From CAZOKZ01 sp964580585 (GTDB lineage: Bacteria > Sumerlaeota > Sumerlaeia > SLMS01 > JAHLLQ01), in NCBI GenBank assembly GCA_964580585.1, contig CAZOKZ010000082.1, forward strand, positions 1 through 18,474: a stretch of 18,474 nucleotides of DNA, written 5' to 3'. The position numbers and the translations under genes are program-made. Below the pieces are notes generated by a model. That model searched no databases. It was not told the DNA's origin and saw only the letters and a program-made list of their open reading frames with translations. This document shows, piece by piece, positions 1 through 8,110 of the stretch; position 1 is the stretch's first letter; each line of letters opens with the position of its first letter.

Positions 1-1424
1 AAACCAAGCCCGGTTCCCCCTGCTTTGGTGGTGTAGAAAGGTTCGTAAATGCGCTCGCGTTCCTTATTCGGAATCGGCATTCCAGTGTTCTTAATACTCA
101 CGACAATTGGACGTTGGCGCGTGCTGGGAAGCAATCGGGTCGCTAAAACAATCTGCCCGCCTTCGTCTTTGATCGCTTCGAGCGCATTGGAAATCAGGTT
201 GATCAACGCCTGAAGAATCCGGTGTTCTTCGAGTGGACAGAGCGGCAGGTTGTTTTCCAACTCCCAGGTAACTTCGATGGTCTTGTTCGGGTCCATCTCG
301 ATGCGTGGCTGAGCAATTTCCCAGGCTTCGCTCAGCAGTTTGTTCAAATCGACAGAGATAACCGGGCTTTCTTCGGCACGGGCAAAGTCCATGATGCTTG
401 AGACCAAACGATCAAGCCGGTCGATTTCGCGTAACATGCGCGCCAGATAATCCGCGTTTACTTTGCTGTCGCTGGAGTCCTCGGAAAGTAACTGGGCCAT
501 GCCGCGCATCGAAGCCAAAGGGTTTCGGATTTCGTGCGCGATCCCGGTGGCGAGCGTACCAATCGCCGCCAGACGGTCGGCGCGTTGCATTTGCTCGTAA
601 AATGAGCGCATGCTGGTCAAGTCGCGTAGGTCCACCAAATAAGCCGGGTTTTGACTCCCCGCCGCTTCCATCGGACTGATTTTGATGGAAATCATCATCG
701 GATCCCGACGACCAACACGCTTGTATTCCGACATGGAGTTGCTGGTGAGCCCTCGGCTGGCTTCGTCGAGACACTGCTGAAGACGATCGATGAATTCCGC
801 GTTTTGCGGATAGATTAATGTATTGTCCAAAGCCTCGATAAGCGACACCCCGTACAGGCTTTCCGTTTCCACGCCTGTAATATGTTTGATGGAAGCATCG
901 GCGGCATATACGCGGCCTTCGGAATCGAGAGAGATTACGGTTCCAACTGCGGCGTCGCGCATTTTGCGGTCGCGTTGCTCGAACAACTCCTGCAACTGAT
1001 CAACCATGCGGTTAAAGGCGGAACCCAAAACGCCCAATTCACCCAAATTGGGAACATCGGCTTTCTGTGTCAGATCGCCTCCCGCCACAAAACGCATCGA
1101 CAACATCAGGGCACGCAAGGGTCGGACGATCTGCCATGCCAGAAGTACCCCGACGCCGCCTGCGGCGAAGGACCCGCCGATACCAAACCAAAGGAATCCC
1201 TCGGCAAGGCGTTCGAGTTCAATCTTCCTCTCGCCACTGGGCATGGCTTCGGCAATTTCACTCAGGTTAAAGTGTGCCAGTAACGCCAATAGCAGAGTAA
1301 ACAGAAACATCAGGGCGGGTATGGAGACCACCAGTCGTACCTGGCGCGTTTCCACACGATCCAACTGGCCAAGATTCGCAGTCTTGGTAGTCAGATCGTC
1401 CGACGTTTCTTCCAATCTGTCCAT
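1..1424 (-). CDS. HAMP-PAS sensor histidine kinase (3' end cut by window edge)
   Basis: This is the sensor kinase of a two-component system, sited in the inner membrane and expected to phosphorylate a response regulator outside the window. I translated the open frame by hand from an ATG at 1424; an in-frame TAA at 1458-1460 rules out a much longer N-terminus. Reading 474 codons gives two membrane helices (about 31-51 and 77-100) separated by only about 25 residues. A HAMP segment follows (about 100-150), then a PAS domain (about 151-270) and a HisKA H-box, AHEIRNP, with phospho-acceptor H297. The N-box is LISNALEA (N413), and the EPFYTTKAGGTGLG motif reaches the window edge. The layout is NtrB-like. 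The G1 box reads NTGMPIP rather than DxGxGI. The gene lies 33 bp after the small membrane-protein gene and is probably cotranscribed with it and with the cytochrome gene. The ligand is unknown. Confidence 0.93.
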   Translation of the reverse strand, partial: MDRLEETSDDLTTKTANLGQLDRVETRQVRLVVSIPALMFLFTLLLALLAHFNLSEIAEAMPSGERKIELERLAEGFLWFGIGGSFAAGGVGVLLAWQIVRPLRALMLSMRFVAGGDLTQKADVPNLGELGVLGSAFNRMVDQLQELFEQRDRKMRDAAVGTVISLDSEGRVYAADASIKHITGVETESLYGVSLIEALDNTLIYPQNAEFIDRLQQCLDEASRGLTSNSMSEYKRVGRRDPMMISIKISPMEAAGSQNPAYLVDLRDLTSMRSFYEQMQRADRLAAIGTLATGIAHEIRNPLASMRGMAQLLSEDSSDSKVNADYLARMLREIDRLDRLVSSIMDFARAEESPVISVDLNKLLSEAWEIAQPRIEMDPNKTIEVTWELENNLPLCPLEEHRILQALINLISNALEAIKDEGGQIVLATRLLPSTRQRPIVVSIKNTGMPIPNKERERIYEPFYTTKAGGTGLG

Positions 1425-1457
1425 GTGGGTCCGATACCTTGGGGGGGAAACAGTCGA

Positions 1458-1775
1458 TTATTGGTTTGCCGTCGATTTGGGCTCGGAGGGCTTATCGATT
1501 CCGCTGTCCTTTTCCAAATCTTTGACGGAAGCAAACCGATCGAAAAAATAATCGTAGATGGAAGCCAGCAAAAATGCCAGGGGAAGGAATAGCAGTAACG
1601 AGGCAATCCCCGGCCGATCGATCAAACCCGTGGGAACGATGAAAGGCCGGGGGCTATATTTGAGAATGAAATAAATGGCGATGACGATCGTCCAGATAAT
1701 CGCATTGGCAAAGACATAGCCGTACCAAGGCATGCGAACGTGGCGGTCGGTTTCGCGTATAGTTTTTTCAGGCAC
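1458..1775 (-). CDS. small two-helix membrane protein, unknown function
   Basis: I do not recognise a family for this 105-residue protein. It has a short basic N-terminus, a first hydrophobic helix at about residues 20-40 and a second at about 58-78. A charged, Lys/Glu/Pro-rich C-terminal tail follows and is presumably cytoplasmic. The start is GTG at 1775, preceded by GAAAGG about eight bases upstream. The gene sits 54 bp downstream of the cytochrome-like gene and 33 bp upstream of the histidine kinase on the same strand. Position and topology would suit a coupling subunit between the periplasmic haem protein and the kinase, but that is inference from gene order only. Confidence 0.7.
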   Translation of the reverse strand: MPEKTIRETDRHVRMPWYGYVFANAIIWTIVIAIYFILKYSPRPFIVPTGLIDRPGIASLLLFLPLAFLLASIYDYFFDRFASVKDLEKDSGIDKPSEPKSTANQ

Positions 1776-1829
1776 TCGGGAAACCTTTCAGGGTTCCATC
1801 GCCCCACGGGAACAACTTTCCAGCGGTGC

Positions 1830-2483
1830 TTAATAATTGTCGTCGTGTTCTTCGTGTTCGCCGTGATCGTCTTCCTCATCTTCGTGTCGATAGACTTTGT
1901 GACACGCATTACAGGTCTGATTTTGCGCTTTGAAAGCGCGAATCATGGCAAATTTATCGTTGCCGTCTTCAATGGCGGCCTGCAGGTCCTGGTTTTTCCA
2001 GTAGAGAGCGCGAACGTACTCGAGGAATTCCTCGTCGTCCACCCGAAACCGTTCGTGCGCCATGGCCAAGGTGTACTTCTCAATGTCTTTGGCCGACTGC
2101 AATGCCGATTCAAAATCCTGCTTCGGCAGTCCTTTTTTGTGCGCTGGTGCGACATAGTGATCCATCAAATCGTGCATATCTTCGATTTCGGGAATATCCA
2201 CGGGAAGGGGCATCGTGGTGGGGATGTCGTCCAATGCAACTTCAACGTCTTCAGACATGTTCCTTCTCGATTCGCCTCTCCCGTACTTGGTGTTCGCAGG
2301 GCGATCGACTCGCTCGTCGCTGCTTCCATACCCAGAAGATTGCTTGGATCGTTCGGAGAGTTGGGGACGTGGAGAACGTTCGGTTCTTTCTGCGGAAACA
2401 TGGCCGGGCACCCACAGAAGTCCAATCACCAGAAGGATGAAGGCGGATGCGGCAAGTAACATGGGGGAAAAATGCTGTTTCAT
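1830..2483 (-). CDS. periplasmic c-type cytochrome, cytochrome c'/c556-like
   Basis: This 217-residue protein begins with a signal peptide (hydrophobic core at about residues 8-24, likely cleavage after HVSA) and so should be exported. A Ser/Arg-rich linker follows, then a largely helical domain. A single haem-attachment motif, CNACH (C191, C194, H195), lies close to the C-terminus. One C-terminal CXXCH after a helical domain is the class II arrangement (cytochrome c', c556). The length is larger than a typical c' because of the linker. After the haem motif comes a tail of about 18 residues made almost wholly of His, Asp and Glu. The start is an ATG at 2483 with a weak ribosome site; a TATAAG at 2505-2500 on the minus strand could be a -10 element, but no -35 is evident. 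It is the first gene of the cytochrome/membrane protein/kinase unit. The role could be electron transfer, gas binding or signal input to the kinase. Confidence 0.8.
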   Translation of the reverse strand: MKQHFSPMLLAASAFILLVIGLLWVPGHVSAERTERSPRPQLSERSKQSSGYGSSDERVDRPANTKYGRGESRRNMSEDVEVALDDIPTTMPLPVDIPEIEDMHDLMDHYVAPAHKKGLPKQDFESALQSAKDIEKYTLAMAHERFRVDDEEFLEYVRALYWKNQDLQAAIEDGNDKFAMIRAFKAQNQTCNACHKVYRHEDEEDDHGEHEEHDDNY

Positions 2484-2939
2484 TGTTTGAATAACTCATC
2501 TTATAGGATTTGAAACCAAGAGGGTAGGCATACTCACGGTGCAAGGCAACGAAAAGCCCCCTGTTTCAACTACCGGGAGAGGTTTTCGTCGCGTCTGCTT
2601 CCGGGAGGAAAGCAATTTTTTCGCCGAAACCACGGAAAACGCCTTCACAAGGACAAATCGGGAGATCTGCTCCTCCTTTCCCGGGTTCATGTCCCAGTCC
2701 CAGTAAATTCAGCAAGATCAACCTCTGCGGGTGAATTTCACTCCAGGCTCACGTTTGTTCGCCCTGAATTCTCCCCCACACGTTAGGCCCGGGTGAGGAA
2801 TTTCTGCTCAAATTCCTTGCTTTCCCCGGTTGAGATATCGTTGGCTCTCCCCCTGTCAAACGCCTGCGCAAGCAGATGATTCCCGACGCGATACCCCCTT
2901 CGTTCGCAAGCGCGGCGGACGATTTACCGAGGAGTGCGC
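2484..2939. other. intergenic region between cytochrome operon and smc
   Basis: This 456-bp stretch separates the divergent cytochrome and smc genes and should hold both promoters. I find no convincing -35/-10 pair for smc. The clearest element is a perfect 8-bp inverted repeat at 2796-2817. A 64-codon minus-strand frame at 2496-2690 lacks a ribosome site and family features, and I do not accept it as a gene. The smc ribosome site GAGGAG lies at 2929-2934. Confidence 0.6.
2796..2817. repeat. perfect 8-bp inverted repeat upstream of smc
   Basis: The arms AGGAATTT (2796-2803) and AAATTCCT (2810-2817) are exact complements around a 6-base loop, CTGCTC. No T-run follows on either strand, so it is not an obvious terminator. 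It could be an operator or a 5'-leader hairpin about 120 bp before smc. Confidence 0.45.
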
Positions 2940-5900
2940 ATGTTCTTCAAGCGCCTGGAATTACACGGTTTCAAGAGTTTCGGCCATAAAACGACCATCG
3001 ACTTCCAAGAAGGCTTCACCATTGTCGTGGGGCCGAATGGTTGCGGAAAGTCCAACGTGCTCGACGGCATCCGATGGGTGCTGGGCGAAACGTCGGCCAA
3101 GTCTTTGCGCGGTGGCCGCATGGGCGACGTCGTTTTTCGCGGCAGCGCTTCGACCAAGCCCGCCGGATTAGCCAATGCGACCCTGACGCTCGATAATCGC
3201 GCCGGTCATCTGAAGATCGATCAGCCCGAGGTCTCGGTGACCCGGCGTTTGTTCAGTAACGGCGACAGCGAATACCAGACAAATAAAATCCCCTGCCGTA
3301 TGCGCGACATTCATGAGTTGTTCCTGGATACAGGACTTGGCGCGGATGGCTATTCCATTATTGAACAAGGCCAGATCGGCCAGATGGTCGCCGCCAAACC
3401 AAACGAACGGCGCGATATTTTTGAAGAAGCCGCCGGGATTTCGCGCTACAAGGTCCGCCGCGAGGAAACGGTGCGTAAATTGAAGCGGACCGAGGAAGAT
3501 TTGCTCCGCTTGCTGGATTTGGTCGGCGAAGTCGAACGCCAATGCAATAGCTTGAAAAATCAAGCGCGCAAAGCACAGCGCCATCGCCGCATTTCGCGCC
3601 GCCTGCACCGGTTGCAGCAACGACTGATTGTTCTGCGCCATCAGTTGCTGACCAACGAATTTGGACAAGTCGATACCAAGCGCGTCGAAATGGAAAAGAA
3701 TTTCGAGCAAGCCGCGACTCATGCTTCACAGGCTGATGCGCAAATCGCCAAGGAACAAGCGGCACTCGAAGATTTCCAACGCCAGTTGCAACGCCTTCAA
3801 CAGCGACGATTTGAACTGCGCACCAAGCTCGACACGGAAAAACACCGCATCGAGTTGACGGTTCAGAAAATCAAGACGATCGACGAGCGCACCGAGGCGA
3901 TTGACAAGGAACTTGAATCGCGTCACTCGCGCCTGACAGTTTTACAAGGCACCATCGAGGCGCTGGAACTGGATTTCGCAAAAGAGGAAGCGGAACTCGG
4001 CGCAGGCAACGCCGATCTGGCACGCAAAGTCGAGGAGTTGGAAACGCTCAAGCGCCAAAACAACGCGGCGTTGCAGGAAGTGAATGCGTTGCGCAACGAA
4101 TTGCGCGAACTTCGTGCCCGCGAAAATACGCTGGTGAACGACAAACACGTCGCCGAGAAAATTCTGGAACGGCTGACCGATGAATTGGGCCAGACTGAGT
4201 TCCAGTATAAGGAACTGACCGAAGCCATCGAGAAGGTCGAGCAGGCGCTCGAAACCGCCAAGCAGCAAGCCGAGCAAGTAACCGCGCGAATCGCGGCGTT
4301 ACGCGAGGAACACAAGACAATCCAAACGGAAATCGGCGAGGGCGATCGCACGAAACAGGAACTTGGCAAGCGACTCGATACACTGACGCGCGAACTGCAT
4401 CAGGCGACCTCGCGATTGCAGGCTCTTAAAGAGTTGGAAGATAGCTACGAGGGGTATTTCCGAGGCGTGAAAGAAGTCATGCGCGCCCACGACAAAGGCC
4501 AGCTCAACGGAATCGTTGGTATTGTCTCGTCGCTGATTAACGTGCCCAAACACCTGGAAATTGCGGTCGAAGTGGCGCTCGGTTCCGACGTTCAAGACAT
4601 CATCACGGTTGGCGTGAACGACGCCAAGGCAGCCATCGCATTCCTGAAGCAGCGCAACCTGGGCCGCGCGACGTTCCTGCCGCTCGACTTCCTGCATTCG
4701 GATTTTACGACGCGCCATCTGGAACCCATTTGGGGCCGCCAAGGCGTGCTGGGCCTTGGACGCGATTTGGTCGAGTTCGATCCGAAGATCAACACGGCGG
4801 TCAACTATCTGTTCGGCAACACGGTGATCGTGGATCACCTCGACGTGGCGGTGAACCTCGAACGCGAAGGTATCCGTAACCGCTTCGTCTCGCTTCAGGG
4901 CGACGTGGTCAATCCGCGCGGGGTGCTTTCAGGCGGCAGCCACCAGACACGCGGGTTGCTGACGCGCCAGCGTGAAATCCGCCAGTTGCAGGACGACGTA
5001 ACGGTGCGCGAACAGGAGTTCCAAAAACTTCAGCAGGAAATGGCAGCGGCCAAGGATCGACTCGGTTCGCTGTACACACGCGCGGCGGAAATTCAGTCCG
5101 AAATTCACAAGCTGGAAATGCAGGAATCCAGCGTCCACAAAGATTTGCAGCAAGCCGAACGCGAACGGAAAGAAAAACGCAATCAGTTCGCCTCCGTCGA
5201 AGCCCGCACCACGCAGCAACGCCTCGACCAGATTCGCCAGCGCGAAATCATCGAGAAGAGCGAGCGCGGTCTGGAAGAAGTCGTTAAAGGCATCGAAGAA
5301 AAAGCCCGTCTTCTGGAAGAAAAAGAAGCCAGCAGCGGCGATTTGATGCAACGCCAGCAGAAGATGTCGGAAGACGTGGCCGTGGCGCGCGAGGCGCAAA
5401 ACCGCAAGGCGGAAAGCATCGCCGTTTCACGTAAACGTCTGGAAGAAATGCGGCAATCGCTCGATCAATCCAGCGAGGATCAGCGCCAACGGGAAGAAGA
5501 ACGCACGCGTCTGGCTGAAGAACGCGAGCAAAGTTTCATCGACCGCGAAGACGCCGAGGTACGGCTTGCGGAATTGGCGCGCGCATTTGAAGCGGCGGAC
5601 AACGAAGCGAATGATCGTTCGGCGGCGAACGAATCGCTCGCCTCGAATTTGCGACACCTGGTTTCGGAGGGCCAACGCCTGCAACGCGACCGCAACGAAC
5701 GCGACAACGCGTTGCGCGAAATCCAGATGCACTGTGCCGAGTTGCGTGCGCAGATCGAGTACCTGGAACGCGAAGCCGAAGATGAATTTGCGCTGACCAT
5801 TGACGAAGTGAAGGCTGAATTGGCCGCTGCCGAACAAGCCGAGCAGGAATGGCGCGAACGCAAGGAAGCGGAGAAAATCGCCGCGAAAGAAAAGAAGAAG

Positions 5901-6842
5901 GAAGCCGCCAAAAAGGTTGAGGTGGAAGAGGAACAGCCGACTGCCGAAGCGATTGCCGAACCTGCCTCGGCGGAAAACGCAGAAAACGCAGGCGGCAATG
6001 GCGCCACGCCCGAAGGCGAAACGGCTCCGTCCCCCATCGTTGCGCAAGAACCTGCCAAGGCGAAGTCCGACGACGAAGACGGCGGTGAGGATGAAGAGTT
6101 TGAAGAAGGCGCACCGGTCACAACGCCGGAAGACGATGAGCTTTCAACGCCCGCCGAATTGCGCGCGTTGGTAACAGATTTACGTCAAAAGCTGGCTCGT
6201 ATGGGCGCTGTGAACGAAGCGGCCATCGAGGAATACGCCAAACAGAGCGAACGCCTGGAATTCATCACGGGCCAGCGCGACGACATGGTGGCAGCAAAGG
6301 AACAACTCGAAGAGGCGATTGCAAAAATCGACGAGACGACGGCCAAGTTGTTCAATGAAGCGCTCGAAGCCATTCGGAAAAACTTCAGTGCCATGTTCAC
6401 GCGCTTGTTCAATGGCGGCAAAGGCGACCTGATCCTGGTCGAGGACGAAAAATTCCCGGAACCCGGCATCGATATCTGGGCCGCCCCGCCCGGGAAAAAT
6501 ATCGGCGGATCGATTACGCTGATGTCCGGTGGCGAGAAAGCGTTGACCGCGATTGCGTTGATGTTTGCGCTGTTCCAGTATCGTCCGTCGCCGATTTGTA
6601 TTCTCGACGAAATCGATGCGCCACTCGACGACGTCAATGTGGGCCGCATGTGCGACGCGTTGAGATCGTTTGCCACCGACACGCAGTTCCTGATCATCAC
6701 GCACAACAAGATTACGATGTCGCTGGCCGACACGATCTACGGCGTGACGATGCAGGAACCCGGTATTTCCAAGGTCGTCAGCGTCAAGTTCGACGAAGTG
6801 GAAGAAAAAGGTCTTCTGGAAGAACCCGCGACCGTGGGGTAA
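2940..6842 (+). CDS. smc: chromosome segregation protein SMC
   Basis: This is the SMC ATPase of bacterial condensin (SMC-ScpAB), which organises and segregates the nucleoid. From the ATG at 2940 (GAGGAG five bases upstream; a GTG at 2934 would add two residues) it has 1300 residues, against roughly 1150-1200 for the family. The N-terminus FFKRLELHGFKSFG and Walker A GPNGCGKSN are typical. Two long coiled-coil arms flank a hinge at about residues 500-670. The C-terminal head has the MGAVNEAAIEEY segment, the signature LMSGGEKALTAIAL, Walker B ICILDEIDAPLDD and the switch histidine in IITHNK. The extra length lies mostly at about residues 945-1066: a Lys/Glu-rich stretch followed by a low-complexity Ala/Glu/Asp/Pro segment just before the head. 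ScpA and ScpB genes are not in the window. The gene ends at a strong hairpin. Confidence 0.97.
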   Translation: MFFKRLELHGFKSFGHKTTIDFQEGFTIVVGPNGCGKSNVLDGIRWVLGETSAKSLRGGRMGDVVFRGSASTKPAGLANATLTLDNRAGHLKIDQPEVSVTRRLFSNGDSEYQTNKIPCRMRDIHELFLDTGLGADGYSIIEQGQIGQMVAAKPNERRDIFEEAAGISRYKVRREETVRKLKRTEEDLLRLLDLVGEVERQCNSLKNQARKAQRHRRISRRLHRLQQRLIVLRHQLLTNEFGQVDTKRVEMEKNFEQAATHASQADAQIAKEQAALEDFQRQLQRLQQRRFELRTKLDTEKHRIELTVQKIKTIDERTEAIDKELESRHSRLTVLQGTIEALELDFAKEEAELGAGNADLARKVEELETLKRQNNAALQEVNALRNELRELRARENTLVNDKHVAEKILERLTDELGQTEFQYKELTEAIEKVEQALETAKQQAEQVTARIAALREEHKTIQTEIGEGDRTKQELGKRLDTLTRELHQATSRLQALKELEDSYEGYFRGVKEVMRAHDKGQLNGIVGIVSSLINVPKHLEIAVEVALGSDVQDIITVGVNDAKAAIAFLKQRNLGRATFLPLDFLHSDFTTRHLEPIWGRQGVLGLGRDLVEFDPKINTAVNYLFGNTVIVDHLDVAVNLEREGIRNRFVSLQGDVVNPRGVLSGGSHQTRGLLTRQREIRQLQDDVTVREQEFQKLQQEMAAAKDRLGSLYTRAAEIQSEIHKLEMQESSVHKDLQQAERERKEKRNQFASVEARTTQQRLDQIRQREIIEKSERGLEEVVKGIEEKARLLEEKEASSGDLMQRQQKMSEDVAVAREAQNRKAESIAVSRKRLEEMRQSLDQSSEDQRQREEERTRLAEEREQSFIDREDAEVRLAELARAFEAADNEANDRSAANESLASNLRHLVSEGQRLQRDRNERDNALREIQMHCAELRAQIEYLEREAEDEFALTIDEVKAELAAAEQAEQEWRERKEAEKIAAKEKKKEAAKKVEVEEEQPTAEAIAEPASAENAENAGGNGATPEGETAPSPIVAQEPAKAKSDDEDGGEDEEFEEGAPVTTPEDDELSTPAELRALVTDLRQKLARMGAVNEAAIEEYAKQSERLEFITGQRDDMVAAKEQLEEAIAKIDETTAKLFNEALEAIRKNFSAMFTRLFNGGKGDLILVEDEKFPEPGIDIWAAPPGKNIGGSITLMSGGEKALTAIALMFALFQYRPSPICILDEIDAPLDDVNVGRMCDALRSFATDTQFLIITHNKITMSLADTIYGVTMQEPGISKVVSVKFDEVEEKGLLEEPATVG

Positions 6843-6875
6843 AGTTAAAAGCAACACACAAAGCCACGAAGACAC

Positions 6876-6921
6876 AAAGAAACGGGGACGGAGTCGCAAT
6901 TCACCGTCCCCGTTTCTTTTT
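6876..6921. terminator. bidirectional hairpin between convergent smc and glycosyltransferase genes (REP-like)
   Basis: A perfect 16-bp stem pairs 6876-6891 with 6904-6919 around a 12-base loop. The plus-strand 3' arm ends in TTTCTTTTT, giving a good intrinsic terminator for smc. On the minus strand the U-tract is weaker, but the gene there ends at 6924, so the hairpin can serve both. Just upstream (6851-6880) are imperfect CACAAAG-type repeats. The 5' arm contains GGGGACGGAG, a 10-mer that recurs in this window, so the element may be a REP-like insertion used as a terminator. Confidence 0.8.
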
Positions 6922-6923
6922 AA

Positions 6924-8096
6924 TCACCGAGTGTTTGCGCCAGAAGATACGCGGCCCGATTCTTCCAATAACTTCTTCGCCGAATGTTGCCACGTGAATT
7001 TCTGTGCGCGTTTTTGTGCGGATTTCAGGCGTGCCATTGTTTCTTCATCGCGTTGAATCGCCTTGAAAATTGCGGTCGCCCAAGCGTTTTCATCATTCGG
7101 TGCAACAAGCGCCGCGCACCGCCCCTGCGCCGTCAGCCAACGCATCGCAGGGATATCGGACGCCACAAGTGGCGCGCCACATGCCATGGTTTCGAGCGCG
7201 GGCAAGCCAAAACCTTCGTGTGTCGAGGGCATCGCGGCAACGGTGGCTTCACGCAGGCAATCGGCAATGGCTTGCGCGTTCGGGGGACGGAGCAATTGCA
7301 CATCGAGACCTTGCGTTTTTGCCTTCATTGCACGCCATTCGTTTTCCGACGCGTTGTGCACGAGGATCAATCGTGCACCGAGTTCGCGCAACGGCGAACG
7401 ACGCATGGCGTCAAGCAACATCGCATGGTTTTTACGCGGTTCAAACGATGCAACATAAACGATGGTTGGGGGACGGAGTCGTTCGTTCAGTTTTTGCGCA
7501 TAAAATATGTCGTGATCGACCGCGTTTGGCACGCAGACGATTTTCTCACGCTGCGCCAGGCCCAGGCGTTCGATTCGCCGTGCGGCGGGCGGCGAAACGG
7601 CCAACACGCGATCGGCGGCGCGGGCGCTCTTGCGTGTGGCAAGTCGCAAGTAAGCACCGAACATATGGGGATAATTGCCGGGAACATCCCAGGCAATCGT
7701 ATCGTGTACCATCAGAAGGCGCTTGAAACTTCTCCGTCCCCACGGACCAACAAATGCCGGTGAGAACAAGACATCACCACGTAATTCGCGCATCACGCGA
7801 TTAATGCCGACCTGCATCCACCAATCGCCACGCGGATGTTGTTCATAATCAACGGCGATGGGTTGAACATGGAGGTTTTTTAGAGATTGCCAGAAATTTT
7901 GATGCGATTCGCTTTCGTGCGTTTGCAACCGCAACGTGGTTACCCGCCAGGGGGTGTCCGGCAGTATCTTATCGAGGCCACGCAACAATCCAGCGACAGT
8001 ATTCCCCACACCAGTACAGCCCGGGCGAAATGTCCGGGCATCGATGACGAGATGCCGGGTGGTTTGAGTCGTCACGTTTCGCTCGAGCGCATCCAC
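6924..8096 (-). CDS. GT-B glycosyltransferase, family 4 type
   Basis: This 390-residue protein is a retaining GT-B glycosyltransferase of the GT4 (glycosyl transferases group 1) kind. It would transfer a sugar from a nucleotide-sugar donor to a polysaccharide, glycolipid or other acceptor at the cytoplasmic membrane face. The N-terminal Rossmann domain starts near LVIDARTFRPGCTGVGN. The C-terminal domain has YVASFEPRKNH (about 214-224) and the EX7E donor-site motif in EGFGLPALE (E294, E302), followed by CGAPLVASD. No membrane helix is evident. The chosen start is the ATG at 8096, 14 bp after the EIIA gene stop, so the two are probably one transcript. Three copies of the 10-mer CTCCGTCCCC or its complement lie inside this gene. 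The acceptor cannot be told from sequence. Confidence 0.92.
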   Translation of the reverse strand: MDALERNVTTQTTRHLVIDARTFRPGCTGVGNTVAGLLRGLDKILPDTPWRVTTLRLQTHESESHQNFWQSLKNLHVQPIAVDYEQHPRGDWWMQVGINRVMRELRGDVLFSPAFVGPWGRRSFKRLLMVHDTIAWDVPGNYPHMFGAYLRLATRKSARAADRVLAVSPPAARRIERLGLAQREKIVCVPNAVDHDIFYAQKLNERLRPPTIVYVASFEPRKNHAMLLDAMRRSPLRELGARLILVHNASENEWRAMKAKTQGLDVQLLRPPNAQAIADCLREATVAAMPSTHEGFGLPALETMACGAPLVASDIPAMRWLTAQGRCAALVAPNDENAWATAIFKAIQRDEETMARLKSAQKRAQKFTWQHSAKKLLEESGRVSSGANTR

Positions 8097-8110
8097 ACGA
8101 ACACGCCGTC

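Noticed and set aside
2496..2690. 64-codon minus-strand frame in the cytochrome-smc gap
   Set aside because: No ribosome site, no family features, and a composition not like the neighbouring genes.
5427..6121. Long minus-strand frames antisense to the smc coiled-coil region
   Set aside because: They mirror the biased Glu/Arg/Ala codons of smc, have no domain features and give repetitive Phe/Leu/Ser-rich products.
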